DNA of 64,000 nucleotides. Origin: Bacteroides sp. CAG:1060_57_27 (GTDB lineage: Bacteria > Bacteroidota > Bacteroidia > Bacteroidales > UBA932). Shown in pieces: positions 54,148 to 61,954 of this stretch (position 1 is the first letter of the stretch; the number at the start of each line of letters is the position of its first letter). The DNA is taken from NCBI GenBank assembly GCA_001915575.1, contig MNQT01000022.1, positions 124,001-188,000 of the forward strand. The letters are read 5' to 3'. Under the pieces are notes generated by a model that had not been told where the DNA came from, did no database searches, and saw nothing but the letters and a program-made list of their open reading frames with translations. A program made the translations under genes and the position numbers.

Positions 54148-55112
54148 AGGACGCTCCGTCGTCAAGGTGTGAAGGTCATACCTTCGAATTCCCGGGTGAG
54201 GCGGCGTCGGACAAGCAGCCCCCCTCAAGGACCTCCGGCCTCCAGGCCCGTCGGGGGGCTGCGCACTTTGCGCATCCTTCGTGGGCACGTCAGTGCCAGT
54301 TCGGGCAGCGCTCCACCCACGTGCGGCAATGCCGCCCGTGACTTCCGCTTGGTGGCTCGTATCAGGATAAATGAGGTGTTCGTGGGCGCAAAGTGCAACC
54401 ACGCATACCGTCAGTGCAGTGCGAGGGTAAGAAGCCCGCAGGGAGCCTCAGTTCAGTGCAAGCAGTCCTCCGCCTTACGCAGCTCCGCTGCTGGGTCGTT
54501 CCAGGCCGTGACTCCTCTTCCTCCACAAGCTCCGTCAGAAGAGTCCCGTCCCTCCACTCCGCGGTACGGCTTCGCCGTGTTTATCCCTGCCTGCTATTCC
54601 TCCATACCTCTGCCGGGAAGAATCCCGCCAGAAGTGTTCTGGGCAGGCAGGGGGCAGCCGTTCCGGCTGCTGGCGCAGACAGTGTCAGGCCTAACGGCCA
54701 CGAGCCTTCTACCTTCGTTCCAGCAGTGGGCCGTCCCGGCCCAGGCCCCGGAGGCCGTCTGCCCACCCACGCCGTCGGTCTTTGTCGGGGTCTGGGAGCC
54801 TAAGGTCTCCCAGCCCTTGCGCCGCCAAAGCCCGCCGCCCCCTCACTCTTCCAGACCGCCTCCGGGGCCACGCTCCACTTCGTTCCGCGCCCTATGGCAC
54901 TGGCAGACTCACAGCCGCCGCACAAAGCCCCCACCACAACCTTCGCGTCTGCGAGACTGCCAGCACCATAGGCCCACCAGGAGACTTACGCCCCAGCGTC
55001 AGTGACACATCGACCGACATCTCCCGCCCGGACGGAGAGAAAAGGGTATAAATATATACTTGGAGGGGCAGCGGCTGATGCCGCTGCGCTTGCGTAAGTG
55101 ACGGATTTTTAA

Positions 55113-55120
55113 TAACTTTG
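55113..55120 (+). promoter_or_regulatory. -7 promoter element of the right-end DUF6266-like gene
   Basis: TAACTTTG matches TAnnTTTG; TTGC lies 19 bases upstream. The ATG is 67 bases downstream. Confidence 0.5.
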
Positions 55121-55186
55121 TGATAGATGTAAACCTCCTTTGAGATTACTATTTGGTATTGCTTTGCCCAAAACTTATAGCGCCCT

Positions 55187-55930
55187 ATGCCTCGTTTTTA
55201 CCCATCAGTCCTGATTGCTGACGCCTACGGTTCCGTGGGTGAGGTGACCTTCTATCACCGGAACGGGAAGTGCTACTACAGGAAGCGCTCTCATAGCCGG
55301 TATCCGGGTACGGCAAAGCAGACATCGGCCCTGGACGTACACCGGCGTGCCCTGGCTGCCTGGAGGGAGGTCCCGCATAGGACGCAGTTGGTCTGGAACG
55401 AGCTGGCGGAAGTGGTGGAGCCTCACCGGCCGCCGTTCGACCACAAGGCCTACATCACCGGCCAGAACCTGTTCGTGTCGGCGTATCACGGATTCGCGAC
55501 GCTTGGGAACGAGCACCAGCCTTCGCCGGTGGCCTTCGACAAGTTCCCGCCGTTTGTGGTGTCGCTGGGTGATGGTGTAAAGGTGGATGGATGCCTGGTG
55601 ATCCCTGCCCGGGTAGAGCTGGGCAGCTGGCCGGAGGCTTCCCGGTACCGGCTGCTGGCCAAGATCCAGCTCACAGCGCCGGGACGGTGCCGGCATCTGG
55701 GCAAGCTCAGGAATTACCTGGCTGAGGGAGACTGTGCTGCAGGCGTGGTGTCCGTCGTGATTCCCGAGTATGCGGAGCAGTTTGGATTCGAACTCGACCA
55801 ATACCAGGTGTACGCCCGGTTCGTCCTGCTGGATTCCGTGACCGGCTACAGGAGCCAGTATCAGGACTATGCTACTTTGATCTCAGCCAGGGAAGGGTCT
55901 TCCAGAGGCGAAGGGTCTCTGGAAGATTGA
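55187..55930 (+). CDS. DUF6266-like protein of unknown function, right copy
   Basis: 247 residues, cytosolic. The N-terminal half has FYHRNGKCYYRKRSHSRYPGTAKQ and WREVPHRTQLVWNELAEVV, then YITGQNLFVSAYHGFATLG; the second half is beta-rich. The same plan (basic start, W...Q..WN..A, then a G.NLF segment) is seen in the protein at 37763. Unlike the central cargo, this gene is GC-rich. Its last ~59 bases overlap the convergent gene at 55872. Confidence 0.55.
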   Translation: MPRFYPSVLIADAYGSVGEVTFYHRNGKCYYRKRSHSRYPGTAKQTSALDVHRRALAAWREVPHRTQLVWNELAEVVEPHRPPFDHKAYITGQNLFVSAYHGFATLGNEHQPSPVAFDKFPPFVVSLGDGVKVDGCLVIPARVELGSWPEASRYRLLAKIQLTAPGRCRHLGKLRNYLAEGDCAAGVVSVVIPEYAEQFGFELDQYQVYARFVLLDSVTGYRSQYQDYATLISAREGSSRGEGSLED

Positions 55931-56249
55931 CCTTATTTCCGCTATAAATCAGATAGTTGTTGTCCCGCCAAGTGTAAACCGTCGACCGGCTTACTTTCAT
56001 CCAGTTGGAGAATTCCGACACGTTGCAGGTTTCGTGGTTTCCGGCAAGTTGCTCCAGCTTAGCCTCCAGGGTGGCAAAGCTCTTAATCTTCGGAGCAGAC
56101 TCATCCAGAATGGTCCAGACATCAATCTTCTCCTTGCCGGCTTCCTGGAACATTTTGAGCAGGTCCATCGCTTTGTTCACGTCGACCTGCTGGCTAAGAA
56201 TTATGGAATCATTTCTTGTAAGCATAGCCGAATCAGAATATTTCACCAT
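55872..56249 (-). CDS. Helix-turn-helix protein, possible excisionase-like
   Basis: 125 residues. The C-terminal part carries a helix-turn-helix-like stretch (SEFSNWMKVSRSTVYTWRDNNY), the kind found in excisionases and small regulators. The N-terminal helices could dimerise. It overlaps the ATPase gene upstream by 17 bases and lies in the integrase half of the island, so a role in excision or regulation is plausible but not shown. Confidence 0.5.
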   Translation of the reverse strand: MVKYSDSAMLTRNDSIILSQQVDVNKAMDLLKMFQEAGKEKIDVWTILDESAPKIKSFATLEAKLEQLAGNHETCNVSEFSNWMKVSRSTVYTWRDNNYLIYSGNKVNLPETLRLWKTLPWLRSK

Positions 56250-57372
56250 TCCATAACATCTTCAGGAAATCCAAGACATAAATCAGCTCAATGTCTCCGG
56301 ACGGCCTTGTAATAGGGTCAAGAGAAACGAGGATCAGTCGACAATCCGGATGCTCTTCCTTGAATGCTTTCAGCCCATTCTTATGGCGGGTCTTGACTTC
56401 CTCGCTGGACTTAATCTCAATAGCGACATTGGCATCTCCAATAATGGCGTCAACTTCCTGGTCATTGTATGTGTGCCAATAGGAGATTTTCTCACGGCGG
56501 CGGTAATAACCGCGATATGCGATAATCTCCTGCATAACGAGATGCTCGAAAGCATGTCCATAGTCATCCGATCCTCTCCGGAGGTGATGGCGGCCCATCA
56601 GGTAATTGGCAAGGCCTACATCGAAATAGTAAAACTTGGGTGCTTGGACCACTTTCCGCTTAACCACCTTGGTATATGCGGGTATCTCGTAGCCCATAAG
56701 GGTATCCTTCAGAATCTGATAGTATGCCTTAACGGTTTTTGCCGCCACTCCGCAATCGCTGGCGATGTTGGAATAGTTGATCATTTCACCATCGGAAATG
56801 GCGGCCGCTTCCATAAACTGCTCAAACGCTTCGACATCCTGAACGGCGGCTTCGTCACGGATCTCCTCCCGCAGATATACTTCCACGTAGCCCTCAAGGC
56901 GATCGGTAGCATCATCCACAAGATAGTGGCGGGGTATCATTCCATTCTGTACAGCCTTGTCAATCTGGAAGTCTGTTACTTCCTTCCAGACCAACGGGAA
57001 CAGCGTCCTGGGGATTGCCCTTCCACCGAGGGTGTTGGCTCCGGAACGCTTCAACTTTCGTGCGCTTGAACCGCTAAGAATGAAATGCAGGCCACGGTTC
57101 ACCATTAGCCAGTGGACTCCATCCAGAAGTTCCGGTACTTTCTGAATCTCATCGACGATTACCAGCGTCCCTGCAGGCTTGTCTATGAGCGCCTGCCGGA
57201 AGGAATCAGGGTTGCGCTTGAACGCCTTCCTCACCGTATCAATCAGAAGATCGTAGTAGATTGCATCCGGGAACCGCTCCTGCAGGAGTGTAGATTTACC
57301 TACTTGGCGTGCTCCAAAAAGGAACATTCCCTCGTCCAACTGATTCTCTATATCGAAGATTCGTTTGTACAT
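56233..57372 (-). CDS. AAA ATPase with DUF4143
   Basis: 379 residues. Walker A GARQVGKSTLL near residue 20, Walker B LVIVDEIQKVPELL, then sensor-1-like FILSGSSARKL, and a C-terminal DUF4143 nuclease-like region (EVDAIIGDANVAIEIKSSEE). Members of this AAA_14 family are widespread, often in accessory DNA, and their function is poorly known. Overlaps the helix-turn-helix gene. Ends 112 bases right of the integrase stop. Confidence 0.85.
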   Translation of the reverse strand: MYKRIFDIENQLDEGMFLFGARQVGKSTLLQERFPDAIYYDLLIDTVRKAFKRNPDSFRQALIDKPAGTLVIVDEIQKVPELLDGVHWLMVNRGLHFILSGSSARKLKRSGANTLGGRAIPRTLFPLVWKEVTDFQIDKAVQNGMIPRHYLVDDATDRLEGYVEVYLREEIRDEAAVQDVEAFEQFMEAAAISDGEMINYSNIASDCGVAAKTVKAYYQILKDTLMGYEIPAYTKVVKRKVVQAPKFYYFDVGLANYLMGRHHLRRGSDDYGHAFEHLVMQEIIAYRGYYRRREKISYWHTYNDQEVDAIIGDANVAIEIKSSEEVKTRHKNGLKAFKEEHPDCRLILVSLDPITRPSGDIELIYVLDFLKMLWNGEIF

Positions 57373-57483
57373 GGTTCATTAGAATTTAAGGTGATTAAGT
57401 CCGATTTTCCTGTGAAATTCGGGAATCCGGGTACAAATTTAATAAAGTTTATCTTAGTACCAAAATCTTTGTGGCGCTTCCCA

Positions 57484-58845
57484 CTACTTTTTCATTTCAT
57501 CATCAAAGAGTTTCATGGCATCCACCTTGGTCTTCTCGGCAATCTCGATATAAGGCTTCATCGCCTGGTAGTCGGAGTGGCCGGTCCATTTCATTACGAC
57601 CTGCGGCGGGATACCGCTGGAGAGGGCGAAGCAGATGAAGGTACGGCGGCCAGCGTGGGTGCCAATCATCTCATACTTCGGGAGGGTTTCCTCGACACGC
57701 TCACCGGCACGGTAGCAGACCCGCTTGATGGGCTTGTTGAATCCGGCCAGCTCGCAGAGGTTCTTCAGGTAGCGGTTCATCAGCTGGTTGGCCAGCACCG
57801 GCAGCGCACGGCCATAGGGGAAGTTCTCATCCTTATATTTATCAAGGATGGCTTTGGCGAAACTATTCAGGTTGATGGGAAGGCGGTCATTGGTCTTCAC
57901 CGTGGTCACATACATCGTATCGCCCTCGATGTCCGTCCGCTTGAGATTGGCCAGATCGGAATAGCGGAGCGAGGTAAAAGCGCAGAAGCAGAAACAGTCC
58001 CTGGTCTTGGACATGCCGCCGGCATCCTCGACCTCTTTCTCGTACTCCTTGCCATTCATATCAAGCAGCTTGACCTTGGTGCCGTTCTTGGGAATCTCGA
58101 AGCGGTACAGGTGCAGCAGTTCCTCCTTCGTCAGGAAGATGACCGGCTTTTCCAGAACCTTGAACTTGGGCCGGTAGGACTTGATGGTAAGCTCCCTGCA
58201 GTAGCCCTTCCGGATGGCCCAGTACAGGAACCAGCGCAGGTTGTTGAACTGCTTCTGGACGCTCTTCTCCTCCAGGCCGCATTTGGAGCGCAGATACACA
58301 ACGAATTTATTGATGCCGGTCTCGTTGAAAGTGTCGAAGGTGCAGCGGGCATTGAATGCAGTCAGGTGGTGGGTGAAGGTGGTCCAGCACTGGAGGGTGG
58401 CATAGGCCCAGCCATTTGCAGCACTCTCCTCAGCAATGAATTCCTTCAGGCGGGTGAAAAGATCTATCTTCTTCTCCTTGGGCACGACTTCCACGGCTTC
58501 ATCCGGAAGACCGAGGGCTATCTGGTACTGAGCCTTCAGATCATCGTCCTTCGGCTTGACCAGCTGGTTCAGTTCGTAGTCGGCAAAGTGGGCCTCGATT
58601 TTCTTCAGCCTGGTGTTGATGATCTTGCCGGAGACTCCCTTCGCATTGACGGACTTGTTCAGCACATATTCATTCTTGTGCTTGTCGCGGAACTTGGGGT
58701 CAGGATTGCTGGGCACCCAGTCTGCCTCGGGGACTTTATACTCGCAGGTGGTGAGGTACCGGGCACCCTTCACCATTATGGAAACTCGTATGGGTTTTTC
58801 GCCTGCTTTATTGGCTTGAGGCGACAGATAGAACTTGACTGGCAT
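57484..58845 (-). CDS. Tyrosine recombinase (integrase)
   Basis: 453 residues. An N-terminal SAM-like/arm-binding region precedes a catalytic domain with Arg in TSLRYSDLANL, the H-x-x-R box THAGRRTF, the second His in WTGHSDYQAM and the nucleophile Tyr in MKPYIEIAEK. The gene starts 122 bases from the right end repeat and points inward. Paired TTATACACAA/TCGTACACAA sites upstream may be arm sites. It should excise and integrate the island. Confidence 0.93.
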   Translation of the reverse strand: MPVKFYLSPQANKAGEKPIRVSIMVKGARYLTTCEYKVPEADWVPSNPDPKFRDKHKNEYVLNKSVNAKGVSGKIINTRLKKIEAHFADYELNQLVKPKDDDLKAQYQIALGLPDEAVEVVPKEKKIDLFTRLKEFIAEESAANGWAYATLQCWTTFTHHLTAFNARCTFDTFNETGINKFVVYLRSKCGLEEKSVQKQFNNLRWFLYWAIRKGYCRELTIKSYRPKFKVLEKPVIFLTKEELLHLYRFEIPKNGTKVKLLDMNGKEYEKEVEDAGGMSKTRDCFCFCAFTSLRYSDLANLKRTDIEGDTMYVTTVKTNDRLPINLNSFAKAILDKYKDENFPYGRALPVLANQLMNRYLKNLCELAGFNKPIKRVCYRAGERVEETLPKYEMIGTHAGRRTFICFALSSGIPPQVVMKWTGHSDYQAMKPYIEIAEKTKVDAMKLFDDEMKK

Positions 58846-58863
58846 AACCTCGTATCTTTATTT

Positions 58864-58885
58864 TCGTACACAAAGTTATACACAA
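58864..58885. promoter_or_regulatory. Possible integrase arm-type sites, right side
   Basis: TCGTACACAA (58864-58873) followed by TTATACACAA (58876-58885), matching the left set at 37521-37542 in opposite order. It also overlaps the integrase promoter region, so it could be an autoregulatory site instead. Confidence 0.45.
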
Positions 58886-58966
58886 TTTTCGTAAAATCCA
58901 AATAAATCCCGTTTTACTATGATTGCATTAAAGTAATGATTATCACTTTGTTACAATACTACTTAA

Positions 58967-58979
58967 AAACCCTAAAATC
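58967..58979. repeat. Candidate attR direct repeat
   Basis: AAACCCTAAAATC, identical to 37591-37603. Marks the proposed right boundary of the island. Confidence 0.6.
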
Positions 58980-59029
58980 TTACCGTTCTATTCTCCCTCT
59001 CTCCAGTCGATACCCCGAACTTCAGTGCA

Positions 59030-59072
59030 AAAGACGGCTCTCGGCGCATGCAGCGCGGGAAGCCGTCTTTTG
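59030..59072 (+). terminator. Hairpin terminator right of the island
   Basis: Stem AAAGACGGCT with AGCCGTCTTT, one base bulged, followed by T. No gene ends between the island and this hairpin, so before integration it probably ended the lipoprotein gene at 36627-37475. Confidence 0.7.
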
Positions 59073-59148
59073 CCGGTCTCTGGCAGTGTTAAGGAGGCCT
59101 TATCAGCATGCTTAGGTAGGATAGAAACGCAGCCGATGCGGATCTGTG

Positions 59149-59265
59149 GCATATCATGTAAGACTTCTTTACGGCAGCTGTAAGCTTTCTTTACACGCTG
59201 CCGTAGCTGTTTGATATGCAAGTTACTGGGCAGTAGCGGGATACCTGTCGTGGCACCGGCTTTGC
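59149..59265 (+). promoter_or_regulatory. Sigma-54 promoter with two upstream activator repeats, efflux operon
   Basis: TGGCAC (59251-59256), five bases, TTGC (59262-59265) match the -24/-12 consensus perfectly. Upstream, two direct 16-base repeats TGTAAG-A/C-(C/T)TTCTTTAC (59157-59172 and 59179-59194, 22 bases apart) lie inside nested dyads, including GCATATCA (59149-59156) with TGATATGC (59212-59219). These fit paired activator sites. The expected start is near 59277. Confidence 0.8.
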
Positions 59266-59296
59266 GAATGGCCGTGTGACATTGATTGGCAGATTT

Positions 59297-60670
59297 ATGG
59301 ACTACACGCGCTGCAAATTGATTTCGGCAATCATCCTTATGGCTGCAGGCCAGGTCTGCGGGGCTCAGGAGTCCCCGGATCCGGCCTGCGTCAGGATGTC
59401 GCTGCGCGACTGCATGGAGTATGCGCTCGATGCGTCGACGAAGATGCGTATTTCCGAGGCCGACCGCGACGACGAGCAGGCCGCGAGGCGGCAGGCCATA
59501 TTCGAGGCTTTCACGCCGTCGGTATCGGCTTCTACCTACGCCTCGAACAGCTACGGCCGCAACATCGACCCGGAGACCAACATCTACAACACAGTCACCT
59601 CGTTCTACAACGGCTATTCCCTGTCGGGCAGCATAGTCCTTTTTGACGGCTTCCGCGCGGTGAACAACCTGAAAGTCGCGAACACGGCAATGAAAATGGG
59701 TCTGAGCGCCGAGCAGCGCACCCGCGACGAAATCTGCCTCGCCACCATGGAGGCGTTCTACAATGTGCTCTACTACACGGAACTCGAGAAGGTGCTCCGC
59801 GAGCAGGTCGAGACGGCCGAGCAGTCGCTGCTCAAGGCCGCGCGGGAGGAGGAGCTCGGACAGAAAGGGCACGCCGAGGTCGTGCAGATGGAATCTGACC
59901 TCGCGAAACGGCGCTACGACCTCATAAACACCTCCAATATGCGCAGCGACGCGATGATAACCCTCAAGGATGTGATGTTCTATCCGGTGGACGGAGCACT
60001 CGAGCTGGAGGCTCCCGCAGACGCCGCAGCAGCGCCCTCCGCTTCGGCGCTGCAGGCACGGGAGCTTGCGCGCAGGGCGGTGGAGACCCTCCCGCAGGCC
60101 GTCGAGGCGAGGCTCAGCCTCGAGAACGCTTCGACAGAACTGAGGGCGGCTCGCTGGGCCTACAGTCCGACCCTTTCGCTTTCCGCCGGCTGGTCTTCGT
60201 CTTATTACGACTATCCCGGTATGGCAGACTACACGGCGCTGCCTTTCGCCGAGCAGCTTTCTGTCAACGGGGGTGAGTATATACAGCTGTCGCTGTCTAT
60301 CCCGATTTTCGACAGGCTTTCCCGCAGGAGCAATATCGCGCGCAGGAAGAACGCCTACGCAAGGGCGGGAGCACAGTACGACCAGACCGTGAAGGACATA
60401 GAGAACGAGGTCTACAGGGCCGTCAGCGACCGCGACGGGGCAATGGCCGCCTATCTCCAGGCCGAGAGGCTGTCGGAGGCGCAGCAGGAGGCCTACCGTC
60501 TCGACACCAGACGCTTCGAGCAGGGGCTGATTTCATCGATAGAGTACAGGACATCGTCGGAGTCGTACCTGAACGCCCAGGCCGAAAGGCTCGGCGCGAA
60601 GTTCAAATATATGATAAAGGACAGCGTGGTGCGCTATTATGGCGGCACGCCGTATCTGGAGCAATATTGA
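59297..60670 (+). CDS. TolC-family outer membrane efflux protein
   Basis: 457 residues from the ATG at 59297, giving a signal peptide (CKLISAIILMAAGQVCGAQ); a GTG start at 59276 lies over the probable transcript start. The mature chain shows the TolC repeat pattern: CMEYALDASTKMRISEADRDD, then beta strands and a second repeat with RRAVETLPQAVEARLSLENAS, ending with the coiled coil NEVYRAVSDRDGAMAAY. It should form the outer-membrane channel of the exporter. First gene of the operon behind the sigma-54 promoter. Confidence 0.9.
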   Translation: MDYTRCKLISAIILMAAGQVCGAQESPDPACVRMSLRDCMEYALDASTKMRISEADRDDEQAARRQAIFEAFTPSVSASTYASNSYGRNIDPETNIYNTVTSFYNGYSLSGSIVLFDGFRAVNNLKVANTAMKMGLSAEQRTRDEICLATMEAFYNVLYYTELEKVLREQVETAEQSLLKAAREEELGQKGHAEVVQMESDLAKRRYDLINTSNMRSDAMITLKDVMFYPVDGALELEAPADAAAAPSASALQARELARRAVETLPQAVEARLSLENASTELRAARWAYSPTLSLSAGWSSSYYDYPGMADYTALPFAEQLSVNGGEYIQLSLSIPIFDRLSRRSNIARRKNAYARAGAQYDQTVKDIENEVYRAVSDRDGAMAAYLQAERLSEAQQEAYRLDTRRFEQGLISSIEYRTSSESYLNAQAERLGAKFKYMIKDSVVRYYGGTPYLEQY

Positions 60671-60672
60671 TT

Positions 60673-61935
60673 ATGGACAGGATACTGGAAAAGAAGAAGG
60701 GCTGGAGGAGGCTTTTTACCCGCAAGGCGCTCCCCTTGTGGGCTGCGGGCGCATTCGTGCTGCTGCTGGCATGGATGATAGCCGCTTCGGGCCACAAAGT
60801 GAGGAGGGTAGAGTCGGAGTCGCTGCGCATCGGTGAGGTGATTCAGGGAGAGTTCGATGACTATATCAGCGTGAGCGGCACGGTGCTTCCCGCCTCGTCG
60901 GTGCAGATAAGCCCCACCGAAGGGGGCATCGTGGAGAGGATAGTGGCCGAGGAAGGGGCGACTGTCAATGCCGGGGACGTGATAATCGAGCTGAGCAACG
61001 AGAATCTCGACCTGCAGATACTCAACTCCGAGGCGGAACTGGCCGAGAAGGAGAACCTGCTGCGCAACACCATGATCTCTATGGAGCAGCAGCGTCTCTC
61101 GGTGCGCCAGGAGCGGCTCCAGCTCCAGGTCGACGTGCGCCGTGCGAAGCGCGCCTATGAGAGCGCCGCGGCCCTGTATGCAGAGCAGCTGATTGCCAGG
61201 GAGGAATATCTGAAGGCCGAGGAGGACTACACCCTTGCGGCCGACCGTCTCGAGCTTGTCAGGGAGAGGGAGGTGCAGGACAGCCTGTACCGCAGTGTGG
61301 AGATAACGCGCATGGAGGAGAGCCTCGAGAACATGAGGGCGAACATGGAGATGATACGCCGCCGCAAGGACAACCTCAGCGTCAAGGCTCCGATAGACGG
61401 CGAACTGGGACTGCTGGATGTCGTGCTCGGGCAGAGCATAGGTTCGGGAGACAAGATAGGACAGATAAACGACCTCTCCTCGTACAGGATAGAGGCGCAG
61501 ATAAGCGAATACTACATAGACCGCATAGTCCCGGGACTTGAGGCGTCGACCGAGCGTCAGGACAGGGTCTACCCCTGCGTGCTCAGGAGGGTCTATCCCG
61601 AGGTACGCAACCATGAGTTCAAGGCCGAGTTCAGGTTTGCCGGAGACATTCCGGAGAACCTGCGTAGCGGACAGACATGCCGCCTCGAGGTGCGGCTCGG
61701 AGCGAGCAGCGAATCGGTGCTCATACCGAAGGGAGGTTTCTTCCAGGACACGGGAGGACGGTGGATATTCGTGCTCGACCCTGACGGAAAGTCTGCCCAC
61801 AGGCGGGAAGTCCGCATAGGCAGGCAGAATCCCGAATACTACGAGGTGATAGAAGGCCTTGCCCCGGGTGAAAGGGTCGTGCTGGACGGCTACGCCGGGC
61901 TCGGGAAGTGCGACGAGTTGAGGTTCAGACAATAA
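60673..61935 (+). CDS. HlyD/RND-type periplasmic adaptor subunit
   Basis: 420 residues from the ATG at 60673. One transmembrane helix (WAAGAFVLLLAWMIAASG) anchors it. Next come a lipoyl-like segment (VSGTVLPASSVQISPTEGGIVERI), a long coiled-coil hairpin (about 115-230), then KAPIDGELGLLDVVLGQSIGSGDKI and a beta-barrel domain. It should bridge the inner-membrane permease and TolC. Two bases after the TolC stop. Confidence 0.88.
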   Translation: MDRILEKKKGWRRLFTRKALPLWAAGAFVLLLAWMIAASGHKVRRVESESLRIGEVIQGEFDDYISVSGTVLPASSVQISPTEGGIVERIVAEEGATVNAGDVIIELSNENLDLQILNSEAELAEKENLLRNTMISMEQQRLSVRQERLQLQVDVRRAKRAYESAAALYAEQLIAREEYLKAEEDYTLAADRLELVREREVQDSLYRSVEITRMEESLENMRANMEMIRRRKDNLSVKAPIDGELGLLDVVLGQSIGSGDKIGQINDLSSYRIEAQISEYYIDRIVPGLEASTERQDRVYPCVLRRVYPEVRNHEFKAEFRFAGDIPENLRSGQTCRLEVRLGASSESVLIPKGGFFQDTGGRWIFVLDPDGKSAHRREVRIGRQNPEYYEVIEGLAPGERVVLDGYAGLGKCDELRFRQ

Positions 61936-61954
61936 AGCCAAGAAGAAGAGATAT

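Larger units (their letters stand above)
53441..55112. other. GC-rich, hairpin-rich region without convincing protein genes
   Basis: About 1.7 kb, rising to very high GC. Open frames exist in several registers, but their translations are Pro/Ser/Arg-rich or repeat-derived with no domain. Many short perfect hairpins are present, for example 54323-54335, 54566-54578, 54654-54670, 54792-54813 and an 8-bp one at 55068-55087. This looks more like structured RNA, an oriT-like or repeat region than protein-coding DNA. Confidence 0.6.
37591..58979. mobile_element. Integrative island of about 21.4 kb with tyrosine integrase
   Basis: Bounded by the 13-bp direct repeat AAACCCTAAAATC at 37591-37603 and 58967-58979. 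The integrase gene lies just inside the right end, reading inwards. The cargo has lower GC content and different codon use from both flanks, and the hairpin terminator just right of the island is plausibly the one separated from the lipoprotein gene at 36627. No relaxase, coupling protein or type IV secretion genes are visible, so transfer would need help from another element. Boundaries are inferred. Confidence 0.75.

Noticed and set aside
54142..55005. A 287-codon plus-strand open frame
   Set aside because: The translation is Pro/Ser/Arg-rich with no domain, other registers are equally open because of high GC, and the stretch is full of hairpins. Treated as non-coding.
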